Of a stretch of DNA of 64,000 bases, positions 47,901 to 61,568 are shown piece after piece. Positions within the stretch are counted from its first letter, which is position 1; every line of letters starts with the position of its first letter. The notes beneath the pieces are model-generated. The model searched no databases. It was not told the origin of the DNA and was given only the letters and a program-made list of their open reading frames with translations. The translations under genes and the position numbers were made by a program. Source of the stretch: Athripsodes cinereus (lineage: Eukaryota > Arthropoda > Insecta > Trichoptera > Leptoceridae); the NCBI GenBank assembly GCA_947579605.1, contig OX388322.1, positions 3,224,001 to 3,288,000 of the forward strand. Direction: 5' to 3'.

Positions 47901-50900
47901 ACAGAACTTATTAAAATGGGTTTATTTTATTCAAAAACATATTCAAATATAGTAAACTAGCTGTTGCAATCAAATATTTCATCATTTTAATATACTTTGG
48001 CACTGCAACAGTTGAGCAAAATGCGGGACAAAGCGGGGGGCAGCACGCTCCGATCTACGAATTTGCAGTGTTTTGTTTCAACTAGTGTCGATAATATTGT
48101 CTCAAGGTGGAAGGTCGTCAATTATTTTCACCAGTAGGTACTAGTTGATGTACGTTTTTTAAGTGTAGGTATAAATATGACTTCTACGAGACAAAAGTTA
48201 AAATGTCTGATATTTGGTGAAAGTGCAGAGTTGAAGGAGAATATCCTACCTACGTATGAGAATGTGATGAAATTCTTTGAAGGGGTTCGACAAGACTTAA
48301 AAATAAAGAATTTTTTATTTTTATTTTTTATTTTTATTTTATTTTTATTAATACAAACAAACAGCTTTTACATTTTTTATAGTACAACTTAAATATTACA
48401 TTTTTCACAAGCCAGTGAAGTTTGTTAAATTATTTTATTTAACACTTTATTCCAAATTAAAAAAATATAACACAAACAAAAAAAAAGTACACTGTATGCA
48501 CCAACTGAGGCATAACACAACAAAAGAACCTACATTTTTGGAAATTGTCGAAACAGTTGGAACAAATATTGAAGAATTGTGGATAAAATCTTCTATTTCA
48601 ATTTCATGTTACACACAAACGAGTTTTACAGTTACTTAAAAAATATCACTCAAAATGCCATAATTTGAAAAGTCTTTGAAGAAACTTAAGGAAAGAAAGG
48701 TAGAAGAATTCAGAGTACAAAGTAAAAAACTTTTTGACATAGCTGCATGTAAATGTAAAGAATTTGTAAACTGTAATTGTTTGAGAGAAAAAAAAATACC
48801 AAAAGAGTAACAAATATTTTTAGAGGACCAACGCACTAACAGACTAATGGTTTTAGGAAGAACGGATTTCATCCAGAGTAAAAAATTGCTTTTATTCTAC
48901 TTCTGACGCCGACTCTGAGGCTAAGTCGACTAACGTCGTGGGCAGTATGAAACTCAGAAGAATAAGACAGAAAGTTCACGAGAAATTTTTAACATAAGAA
49001 AGAGTAACAGAAATTCATGCCTAATATTTCGATGGAAGGAAAAACAAGACCGCTAAAACTGTTTTAAAAGGATCGAAAAGATTTAGAGTGATTGAACCAG
49101 AGGAACGTGTTTCGATTATTAAAGAACCAGGTTCTGTTTATGTTGGGTATGTGTTTCCAACAGCGGGCAGTGCAAGAAATATTAATAGAGCTATCCACGG
49201 CTTTTTGACGACTGAAAATATATGACCAGAGAGTATAATGGCTGTTGGATGTGATGGAACAACCACAAACACAGGAAAATTGGGAGGCGTGATTGGTCTT
49301 TTGGAAAATAGACTATCTCGACCATTGCATTGGATAATTTGTCTCTTACACGCGCTTACACTTACACGCCAATGAGTTGCTATTGAGGCGTTTGTTTTCC
49401 TATTAGGATGGCCCTACTGCAGGATCTAAATCATTTGCAGGTCAAAATGGTAAAGCATGAAAGATGGTTCAAAACATTTATGGAAGCTAATTTACAGCAC
49501 TAGATATTTGTCGAACGAATTATTAGCGATTTTGGACCCTGTTTAAATTCGGAACAGTTACTTTGCTCATGAGTACGAAAACAGATACACGTAAGCAGAT
49601 TAGAGAACTAGCTGCAAGACGCATTTTAAAAGCTCGTCAAGTGAAAAAAAAAACTGTTTCGCGCATGTTTGAGGTGCCAAAAAGAGATTTAATGCATGTT
49701 CTTACATAGACTTGATAAACTGGCAACAAAATAATATATACGAAACCTCAATACTGATGAGTATTTTCGATAAGCAGTTACAACATCTAATTGAAAATGG
49801 AGGAGATACAGTTTTGGAGATAATGAGACTGCCTTGCCACACCCGGGCTGTGGAAATATCAGTTAAAGATGTGATAGAAGCAGCTCTTAGTGAATGCAAT
49901 AAGACAAGAAGAGAGGGATTCGTAAAGTCTAAATTAGCATCTCGAAAGCTCATGCCAAAGTTTGAGACGAAAAAGGATTTTTGTTAAAAAAATGACGTTA
50001 TTCATACCGACACAACTTTCTGAAACTGAGTTTATTTTTGAAATAAATGATTCTATTTACTAAAATATACTTTTATCTTATCATTTATATGCAAAACATA
50101 TTGTATTTATCTAATATTTGTTAATAGGGTGTACTATAAAAAGCGTCTGTAAAAACTTAAAAAATGAAATTTTAAGTCTATGGCGGGACCTCTTACTGTT
50201 GAGCTAGAACTTCCAAATTAATGGGTGTTATTTACAATCACATAAGGCAACTTTTGCCTGGTATTCCAATTCGACATTAGAAAAAAAATTTTTTTTCATA
50301 CAAAAGTGTTCCACCCTAATATACACACCTCTATGTACTATTATATTGTTATGATTGTAGCTCTCAAACTTTTGATAGGAGCCCCGTACTAAAACAACCA
50401 AAGTGAATTTTGTGTTATTATTAAAAAGTGTAAGTCAAAATATGAAAACAGTTCGCATCATTTTGACTATGGGCAATTTACCGCGAGTGTTTAATAATAA
50501 TAATTGAATGGGCTATAGTGTGGAAGAAACAATTGTAATAGTATATAAGCTACCAATTTTTGAATTGTTTGTCTGTAATTGGGTACCTATATAACTGCTT
50601 ATGTAACCAGTGGTACTCAACTTTTTATGTAACCAGTGGTACTCAACTTTTTTTATGTAACCAGTGGTATTCAGTCTTTTCATGTAACCAGTGGTTCTCA
50701 ACTGTTTTTTTTGTAGTGGTTCTCGACTTTTTTTTTGTATAATTGGGGAACTTGAAAATTTGTCGCTTCTCTTCAAATTTTCAAGAGGGGCCGAAAGGGA
50801 GAATGCTACGCATTAAATAATCGCGGTGTAAGAAGTTCATACTAGCTAATGTTCCAATATCCATTTGTTGTCTATGAGTCTTCCATAATAATAATAATAA

Positions 50901-53900
50901 TTGTACGTTACAAAGAACACGTGACTAGCTGGTGCACTCGGCCCAACATCGTATGATTCTCATTCCCTTGAAGAATAACCGTTAAACGTTTCTTGTCCCG
51001 ATCGCGTCCTCTTGCAGTCAGTTGAATTCGGACCATGGTGACGTAATTACCTCCCGCCTGGCTTCTTAGCCATGCCATAATGTTGGCGCGAAATCGTTCG
51101 TTTCAATTCAAAATTGTATATTGTATTTAATTATTTATATTGTATAAATATCTATCTGTCCGGTCCAGTTAATTAATAACTCATCTTACGAGTAAAGGTA
51201 GTGATAATTCAGTGAAAAGGACGTAACGATAATGTCGTCACGCAACGTGTATTTTTGTAAATTTCTCCGTAAAGTAAATTGGAAACAATGTTTATCAAAG
51301 AATAGTACAATATGTGGTCAAAGTGATAATACCGTATAAAATAAAGGAATGATTAATATTGCATTGCCATCAGCAGAAAAACTTCAATGTCTTATAATAA
51401 TGATCACCATAATTAAGTTATTCGTGGAAATGCTATCCGATAATACTCTAAATCGTTGCATAAAACATATATGATTGTTTCGAGGATAACGCAACAAGTG
51501 CAATAAATCAACAGTTGGAATAATTATAGTTTGCACAGAATATACTACTTCGAGTAACAGGAACCTTCCCTGATAGAGGCTTCGTCCGTGGCAAAATAGA
51601 GAAAGGAATGTGGAACTATCAAAGTGATATATGACCACCTGTTCGCGATCCGTGGGAGTACCTTAATATCAACACCTGTAGTGGAAAGAGAAGGCTTTGC
51701 ACAGTCATCTGGCTGTGATATTCTTATCTCATGCGGAATCCTTCGTTTCAAGGAGAGCAATTGACATCATGTGCTAGGAATCAGGAGTCCCTTGCGTTTG
51801 TCATCTTGCGTATAGAATATTTCAACCCAAGTGTAGCGACCCGTAGTTTCATTATAGGATAACCACTGTCTCGTTTGTACATGCGACCAATTGTAGTTGA
51901 AAATCTTGTAAGTACCAAAATAATATATTATGTATGTATTCCAAAGGCCTGATAACATATCTGAACAGACCAAAACCTTATGATTGTATATGTATAACTA
52001 TCTAATCTATTTGTCTTTTTACATTGTCACTGTTACCTGTAACTGTTATCTCAATATAATTGAAGCATTGTTTATGTTGAATAGTAATGTCTGTTGGTTA
52101 ACGTATTTTATAATGGAGTCGATAACAGAATTTCAAGTCAGAAATGTTCGGGATCTTCCATATGTAACAGTTTGCTAAAGTCATAAATTCTTTTGCGATA
52201 ATTTGGATTGAATAATCCTTCATTATTCTTAAAGTAGTATTCGTATCTGAGTATGTAACCTCTAGTTTAATTCTCATTTCTAGTAATGGTGTTCCGTGGT
52301 TTTTTTATTATATAAACTAAAGCGAATGCTTGTGATAATTTATACTTACATATATCCACGGCTCCAATAAATAAATAATGTAACTTGCCAAGTAAATAAA
52401 CTCACCATTGTAAAAGGTTGACAATGCTTATATTTAGATCTGTTCTCTGTACCATGTATATTAATATGTTTATGTAATTATGTATATTTCACAATGCCAC
52501 TTTTATTTCAATATAATATGTCTGTTATAACCTCAAAATATGTTTTCGTATCTCATAATTATAGTAATTCCCCAATGATATACACAGCGTGTATTGATGA
52601 CCAACAATAAAAGTACCATTAAATAGTTATTCCCGGTTCAATTCCGGAACAAGATTTACATATAAATGTTTGATTATCAATGACAAGCTCAGGTTTGAAT
52701 CCTGATTGTAACTATATGGGATAAATGTCTAACAAGGAGTATCTATTATTGAAATGTGTACTATAATATAACCTGGAAATAAGTATCAATCTGAAATAAT
52801 GTCTACTTGGAGAGTTAACCTATGTTGCTTAAGCCTGGATTAGTTAATCCACTGAGATAAATACTTAACTGAAGAATCACTATGGATTTCAATTGCTTAA
52901 ATTACCTATATATATTCTGTAGTAATGATATGATGACCATAAGAAAATGATGAAACCGAAGGATAAGGAATTCTCTGAACTTTATGTAAGTATATCTATG
53001 TACCTGTCACTCACACAATACATTCCTCTTGCAGACTAAGTAGAATCATACCTAGACATGAACTTGAGCCAATATATTAATCTTTATATACTTTCTCTAA
53101 ATATAATTTCTATTCTATGTGTTTCGCTTACGTACATTGCAAAATGTATGTAGCGAAGCTGGGGGTTACGAGCCAATTTATATACTTTTCTTATGTACAA
53201 TTCATGTAAATTCATTTCTTTAAATAATTGATAAAAGATTCTTTTGATAAATATGTATGTAATGAAGTGATGCGATCGTCCCAGTGGGACGATATCGTAT
53301 CAATTGCTAATAGCAACGATCTTTATACTATTGGTGGCATTTGACAATATATTATTATATCGTTGATTGACAACTTGAACACTTGAAGTTGCCAGAGACC
53401 GATACTGTTCTCCAATTGATAGCGTTGCTTTGACCGCTGCTGGTCAAATAACTCAAATGTATTGGGATGGATTAAAATTATTCATGTTCATTTTTCGATC
53501 TTCGTTGGAGGTTTTATTTTATCAATATACCATTGTTGGCTACTACGAATGCGTCATTTAAAGCTTAGACAGTTCAAACAATGGCTCATAACTACATACG
53601 TGTATACATGTTATATGTCTATACAAATGCATACACATAATATAATATCATACAGTACACATACATGTGCTGTGCGATACATGATTAAGTTATTAAATTA
53701 GCAAACACTCGTATCAATACTCTTCTGGATATCTTCCTACAACAAAACGTGCGTCGGATATTCTAATCTTCGTCAATGTGTCGTCGACTTTTGAATAGTT
53801 CTGTATCAACGAGTTTAGGTAGATGGCGCTTTTGTTGCTGCCTGAAGCCATACTTCTCCTTTGAAACTTAACATGTTTTCTTGTTTAATTTTCTGATGAT

Positions 53901-56900
53901 GAATATTGGAAATAAACAATGAGTGAAGTGGTTGATAGATGTATGGTAGAGCCTATGTAGGACTTCTAAACAGAAAATTAGGGTGTTTGGGTTATTCATA
54001 ACCTGGATTTATCTTTGTTCCTTGGAGCACCCGTCAAAGAATAGGTTTCCCATTCTTTTTCATATGTTTTCGAGTGTCCTGCAAAAAGAGGTGTTCGAAA
54101 AGAAATTATTTTACATCTTAAATTCAGCAATAAAGTGACACAGAGAGAGCGGCTTACATATTTATTAAATCCAGCTGGTTTGCTGGATACCCCATTGTGG
54201 GATATGCCGTGATGGTATAGTAGTAGTGGAGTAATTTTTCATAGATAAAAGTTCAAGCTAGTCTGCGACGTTAGTTTCATCTCATCTAAAAGAACTATGC
54301 AACATTATGCATACCTACCTACTATTATTAAAAATCTTGGATGTTTCGGTGTAGGTACCGCGAAGTCGGCCGCCTTGTGTGTCCACCAACTTTATTATGA
54401 TGTTGTATTTGCCAGTGATGTGTGATGATATTATGTAAATATTATTTTATCATTGTCTTTGTCGGCATAAAGCTGCAATCCTTTTGATCCGAGACGAGAA
54501 GATAGTACCCATGTCGCCATAAGGACTCGCGAATGTTGAATAAATACCTATACCTAATGTCTATTGCACATAGTATTGCACAGTGGTGTCCCTCGTAGCG
54601 GGAGAATAAGGCCCCGAACGGGTACTCCTGTAAAATATAATGAAAAAAAAAATGCAGATCCAACTTGTCATGTTAAGTCAATTCTCTCTATCGCCAAAAA
54701 TCACTCGATTAGACGCTTCTTTGTCCCTTGCGAGACTAAAAGCTCATCCGCGTAAACTTAATGCACATTGTTTTGGAGAAAAAATATCTCACACCCTATC
54801 CCAAGTTGGGGTAGGCAGAAAAAACTGAACGCAATATTGATATATCCTTTTTTTCTTATTTTTTAGAAAAAGGTGGATCTGGCTTTTTGTTCTAAACACA
54901 AATACAACCTTATACACCTTTCACAGTAAGCTAAAAGCTTGTGCCGGTACAAAGGTGTTTTTTTCGCTTTCTCCACATTCATATCACTTCTCATGAATAC
55001 ACGTTGATTTCTTTTACCCAACAAGAAGCCGTTCATGAGAATTTAATTCACTTAGTTAAGCTGCGTAGTTCTCGAACGCGGTATGTTTATTGCATGCAAT
55101 TAGTTCACTGGCTACGTCATCTGTGGAAAATGCCGTGATGGTGCGAATCAAATTATCAAATTATTGCATAAAACATTCCACATTATTATATTGCTTGGGG
55201 CTTCGCACCTTTTCTTTTCCAGGGCCCCCACATTAGCTAGGATCGGCACTGTGTACCCACACTCCAAGTGCACACTATGACACATGGAACATCGTATAGG
55301 TATATTATATTATTTCTGTATGATTTATGTTTCCCGTTTTGTGAATTCGTTTCATCTTTTTATACTTGCATATTTGCAGGCAATAATCTTTGATAATTTG
55401 ACTTTTCTTGCAATAATCTTTGATGATTTGACTTTTCTTAGAATCGCGATTATTGACATTTTTAAATGCATGTATTTTTTTACCAGATTTCCTCAAGTTC
55501 AATTGAATGGTTGTTTTTAGAATTAAATATAAATCTGTAGATCTTTGCCGAGACATTTGTAGTATGGACTAGTATTAATTTATTAGAAAACATATTGTTT
55601 CAAAAATAACAATAAAACAATAAGTGTTCGCCGTTTCACTCAATAATATTAAGATGGCACTTCTTTATTCTTTCTTATCATCCGTAATCCATTGGTTTGA
55701 CATTTGTAATCCTCAGGCATTGGTCTTCCTCGCCCCAATATGGGAGTATTGTACATTCTATTTACCTGACATAAAATACACCTTTTTAAGCCAACGTTTC
55801 TTTAAGATTGATTAATATGTTTTGGCTGCACGATCTGATTGGCCGCATTACCAATTTTCTTTAGAACTTCTAGACTATACGTCGAATATTGACTTGCTTA
55901 GATTTCGACAATATTTATTTATTAAACTATAAACGGCCATTGCCTTTTTTAAATACAAATAAAATACCTAACTAATACAATTTACATCAAAACATATAAT
56001 TTCTCTACACTCCATACAATTTCACATATATACAAGATGAAAACTAAAAATTAAAATATATAACAAATCATAAATAAATATTATTCCCAAGACCCCAAGT
56101 AGGGATAAAGGCGAGGGCGAAGAAGAACAAATCATATTATTGTCATATCATATATCAAATATATAACAAAATATATTGTTCAATCATTAAAATTTCTAGC
56201 CCCCCGTCGCCGAATTTTCAAAATGGTATAGGAATTTAAAATATTTCAAAACTCCTCGGTTTTCTTAAAGAACATTTTCTTTCAGTACCTTTTTCTGCAA
56301 TGTACTGGGTAAATATCCGGTACTTTTACCGAATATCCGATAATTTATTCCGTAATATAATAAAACATTCGCATATTTTTTTGCGAATACGAATGCGAAT
56401 ACTTTGAAATATGCGAATATTCGCGAATGCGAATATTCGTTACATCACTAGTACATACATTATAAAATATATGCATTGAATACTACTCGTATAATCAATA
56501 TGCAGAGAGCGAGGTTATCGCAACCGCGCGATTTCTTTTGTTTTTATTTCCTTTTTCAAAAGTAATGTTTCTTTTTCAATCAGACGCTGATAGCGATCGT
56601 TCGTCAGTCCATAATTTCACACATCAATGACTATTTTTGTTTCTGCAACTTTACATTCGAATGTTATGTACTAGTTTCTATGTAATCCACCTGTATCGAG
56701 ATATACAATAGGTACACATTTTGCATATATGCATATTACATCCACTCGCCGTGCCACCCTCCTTAATAGTTACGATATGCACACTACACAGTACATATAT
56801 ATTATTATTATCGATATAGGATATTTGTTTGTTTCTTGTTTTTGTTTTCATCCCTAGTAGGTACCTAGTGTACGCGATATTGTGTATTAGCGAGGGTTAC

Positions 56901-59900
56901 CTACGCACGCTTTGTGAATCATTTCCAGTTTAATCCTCGCTCGTACATATTTATATATTTTCACCTATACGCATACATAGCCCTGTAATATTATTGCCAG
57001 TGGCGGGACTAGACTTTTTATATCGATCATGCTATTGTAATAGCCGTGTGTGTTAATTATTTACCGCAGTTCGCTCAGTGTGGACGTACCTAATGAAAAA
57101 AATATGACCTTTTTGTTTTTGCTCTTAGCTTTCTATATTTACAAATTTTCATCGCGTGTCAACAGTCGGAAGGGTCATACGAATAGTCAATATTTTGGCA
57201 ACGGATATCCACATGTTTCATGTGACATGTACTTGGAATTTACTAGGGAGATAGAAAGTATACTGTAGAAGTTTTATTTGTATTTTTTGGCATAGAACTG
57301 TGGTGTTTCCAGCGAGATTTGTATTGTTTTAAATAATAATTTGAATAAGTGCCTGTTTTTTCAAATATCTACTCCCCCCGATACCAGATTTCCGATTTGG
57401 TATAGAAGTTTAAAATTAATAATATCAAAAATCAAACTTCCTACCTTTCTGTCGCCCCATTTTCAATTTGATATTATTCCAGTATAAGTTCTTTTTTCTA
57501 TACCATCACGGCATATACCACAAGCGGGGTAGTCAGCAGACAAACTGCATAACATGCAAGTTGTCCCCTTCATGTCAATAAAAAATATGATATGCGAAAC
57601 GGGTGGTATAACTAGCTGTGTAGCTCATCGTTGAATGAAAGCGTTGTTTGTGATGTTTTACGAACACCTGCATCTTACAGGCTTCTGTAAAACTTACATA
57701 AAAGAAATACATACAAAATAGAGTCGTGCATGCGATTGTTGTTAGATACTTTTGCACGTATGAAAATCACGCATGCACTGTAAACGCGTAGTACTTTTTT
57801 GCATGTATGGTATGCACACCATTGACATTTTACTTATTTGAACCTATGTACAAACTGCGTGCGGCACTTGGTTTAACCTTGTGCATGCCTGGCTGCCTGT
57901 TTATTTATAATATTGTGTTTCCTTTCCCATCTGCATATAATTATTATTATTTTGTCTATATATTCTACAGGACGAAAATATGACAGACAATCTGTACCCG
58001 TTTATTTGTTCAACTTTAGATCGTTTTCGTAAGGCGTTCAAAACCTGAAAATGCTTTTATTCGTTCTTTCAAATCGGGTGTTGTTTGCTCAATTTATTCT
58101 TTTAATATTATGACTGCTTTTTTGACCCAGCCCAAATTGGGTGAAGACACCTAAATCACCGCCCACACGAAAAGTAAAGTAAGTAGGTATCGTGTGAATA
58201 TTTATCTTTTTCTTCTCTTGCCTCTTTTCTGTCAGTATCGCTGTTCTGAGGATCGTACCACCGGAAGGTATTCAAAAAAAGAAGAATTAAGAAACATCAG
58301 TTTTCTGTCTTTAGACTAGCGAATTTCTAGTCGATCACAGTTTGAAAATGTTTTAAATACCTGTGAATCAGTTTTTTTTTAACCTTTGGGTTTTGAACCT
58401 GCAATAGATTTGCGTCATCCTTACTGCAGTCATAGCTCGCCTCCTGAGTCATATCTATAAATGGAATATTATTTGATCTTACTGTAAACTCAAACCCGTC
58501 CGTAAAAAGTGCATTTTTTTGTCTCTGTTCATTTTAGAGTTACATATTATGTTTCCACTACCAACTTACTGATATTCTGACGTGAAAAATAGGTTTCTTA
58601 CGGACTTTTTAAAATTTCGAGTTTTATTTCCACCTAAAAATTTCCACTGTAGTCAAAAATAGAACTCACTTCGGACTAAGTTCATTTTCCTGTTAGGTTT
58701 CCAATATACAAACTGTAAAAGTTACGGCAGGGATGTTTATGTGTTTGTAAAATAGTGTTAATAATGTTGATTATTGAGTCGCCATCATCACCTCACGGGG
58801 GGTTTGTGTGTGTATGGCGTGTTGTGTTGGGATAATATCGTTATTATCATCAAAGGGATATACCTACATACATATAGGTACACAATATTATTATTATATT
58901 GTACTTTTACAGAGGTGATGCGTGTGATGACATTATCATCGGCTTATCGCCAGCAGACATTGGACACGGCCGCCACTGGACCGACGCAGCGGCGTGTCGT
59001 AATGATTTCTTTCTTCTACATTATTATACATAGGTACATAGTTGGTGTAGCTTTTATGGCCCTGCTATCAGCAATAGGAACATCTGTCTACGATCCATAT
59101 CCGACGATATTATGATAATACGTATTTGCGACTTTCAGAATTATTCCGATATATTTGCACGCATATTCGCGAGTATATTCTATTGGATTCAAGGTTGCAA
59201 CTTCCTTGAATAGAACGGTGGCATTTCAAATTTCTGTCTCGTTCTTTTTTATGTGCCATCTCCTCTGCGAAGATTGGTGATAATCAGGGCTATTTCCACT
59301 TAGTTAACTGTGGTCATAAACAGCGACGTGGTGTTTTTTCTACACCACTGTCTCATGTTATGTGGCCAAGATATTCTTCTTACCCCTTGGAGTCGCCAGT
59401 AAGTGGAAACCTCGTGCATTATAAGATATTTAACATATTAAGCAATTTAGCGATGAGGCACGTCTCCAATCCTGAATGACTTATTTTTGATTAGCATGGA
59501 AAGGACTACTTGCTTGCTTATTACTTGCAGTTAGTCCCCTGGCTACCCCACTTGTAGGATATTCCGTGATGGTGTAGTAGCAGTAGTAGTAATTGTTCTT
59601 CCACCTGGTTCTCCTTTTTCCCGGTATTTTCCCTAAATTATTAGTTTGCAGAAGTAAGTACTTATCTTCTCTCATCACAAAAGTTTCTATCGAGGTACCA
59701 TTTCGCCATAACCAATTTTTCATATTAACTATTTCGCCATAATCAATTTTTCATATTAAACGTTTTCGTCCTAATCAGTTCGACGTACCTATTTAGTGTT
59801 TTCGTCCAAACAGATTTCCATTGCTAGTATTTTTATTTTATTTTCGGCCATCCACCCGTTGTCGAGTGATTTGAACCATCGCAGGTACCTAGATAAAATA

Positions 59901-61536
59901 CATAGTTATTGTGATATGCAGCATGCAGTTTGATGGAGGATTCGGAAATTAAAAAAAAAACATTCTAAACATAATATGAAGCGCATACCTATTCATCATA
60001 TTGTATTTGATTGTATTAGATTGAATGGATTACTAAATTATGAATTTCAGTACGTGCCTACAATACTACGGAATTGTGACTTTTCTCTGTGGTATTTCCA
60101 GTGTCGGGACTAAACTTTTTAGTTTTTATATTGGTTATGCTTTCATTACGAAACAAAATACTAAGTAGGTATCTAAAGTTTACAAGATAGGAATTGAAGA
60201 AAATACCCGACTTAAATTTTTACCTCCCCTGTAACCGAATTTTCTATTTTGTATGTGAATTGATGTAATATAATCACAATTTCATAATCTTTGTACTTAT
60301 AGCTTTACAAGAATTTTTTTAGTCATGCATGAAATTCTTGTTAAGGTATGCGGTACTTTTTTGCATGTATGGAAGGCACACCACTGGGTATTTCGATCCT
60401 GTTTTTTATATAAATATCCAGGAATATTCATTGTTTCAGTATTGTATGACGTTGAGCATCATTTATTGATATTCCATTTTATCTGACGGTGGATTCCTAC
60501 AATTCCTATAAATATAGATAGATTGATAAATAATAAATGGTAGATAGATAACATCCACATATGGGAAATACAATCTTTTGTATCTTGTACATAGATGCTG
60601 TAGATATTACGTAGGTGCCTACTTACATAAATGTGAGGGCTGGTTAGTGAGCCGGTGACATTATGTGTGGATGTCATAAAAAATATCATAGTTAATAATT
60701 AATTTCAAAAGTATAGTTTTCACGTCAATTCGAATTCGGTAACGTTGTATTGAGCAGTCTTCAATATTATTAATTATTTACAAAAAAAAAAAAATTATTT
60801 ACCAAAAAAATATTAACATTAAGTATAACATTTTTTACTATTTAAATTGACATTAATGCACTCAATACTACCTCACTGGATTTGCACCCGTATCGAGGTA
60901 ATATTTATTGTAACAACTAGGTACAAAAAAGAACAAAAATTGAAACAACAAAAAAATAAAAGAAAAAAGGCTTCACATCGGAATGCTACACAGCAGACTC
61001 TCAGACTCGTCCAGTCCCAAGTTGAGGAGAAAAGAGTATATCATAGTCTTCGTGATAACATTCCTCTCTGTACCTTGAATCCGCTGTAGCACGGATTATA
61101 TAGAGTCTTGGCCCCAGAAAATTAATGGTGGAGTTGAGAAACTTACCTGAAAGAGAGGGTGTGAGAAAGCGCGAGCGTCCGACAACCATGTGGCTTCATC
61201 TCATGGATCTGATTCTCAAGGACGGGCGTGTGTTGAGCAAGAGAAGTCGACGTGCATGTATGAGAAATTGTATGAATGTAGAAAAAGCAAAAGAAGTTCT
61301 GTTCTCTTTGCCTACCCCCTCTTGTCAAGACGAACAGTGGATGGAAGGTGAGGAAACTTCAAATATAATATCTTTGTTTTTCCCTCATTGTAATTAAAAA
61401 CGTAACAAGTTGCTTTGTTAAATACCATTGACAATTTTTGAGAATGCTTTTATTTATTTATTATGCGTCTTGCAGTAATTGCTGGAAGAAGCCAAATCTC
61501 GAAATTTGGCAAATTAGAAAAAAGTGAGTGTCATAA

Positions 61537-61568
<32 letters not shown>

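Larger units (their letters stand above)
44749..50803 (+). other. LTR-element interior: non-coding, G/T-rich plus strand
   Basis: Outside the nested transposon (47714-50318) the plus strand is low in C and rich in 'tgtgaa'/'atgtaa' phrases, with no sustained reading frame. Phrases based on TTAACCCTT recur at about 45912, 45958, 45989, 46077 and 46200. Near the right end a minisatellite of 'atgtaaccagtggt' units occurs. Confidence 0.6.
42247..53305 (+). mobile_element. LTR retrotransposon with non-coding interior (LARD-like), 11.06 kb
   Basis: Two direct repeats of 2502 bp (42247-44748 and 50804-53305, constant offset 8557, no difference seen on reading) start with TGCTACGC. Directly after the first is 'tgggggcatcgtttcgggat', a primer-binding-site-like sequence resembling tRNA-Pro sites only in its first seven bases (TGGGGGC). 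Directly before the second is the polypurine tract 'agaggggccgaaagggagaa'. The interior (about 3.4 kb without the nested insert) has no gag, protease, RT or integrase frame. It is a large non-autonomous derivative needing proteins from elsewhere. No flanking target duplication is visible. Confidence 0.85.

Noticed and set aside
58917..59010. Possible extra off-track exon after 'tacttttacag' with a GC-richer body
   Set aside because: With the phase-1 donor of exon 3 the join creates a TAG stop, and no Ig pattern is present. The exon 3 to exon 4 join is clean without it.
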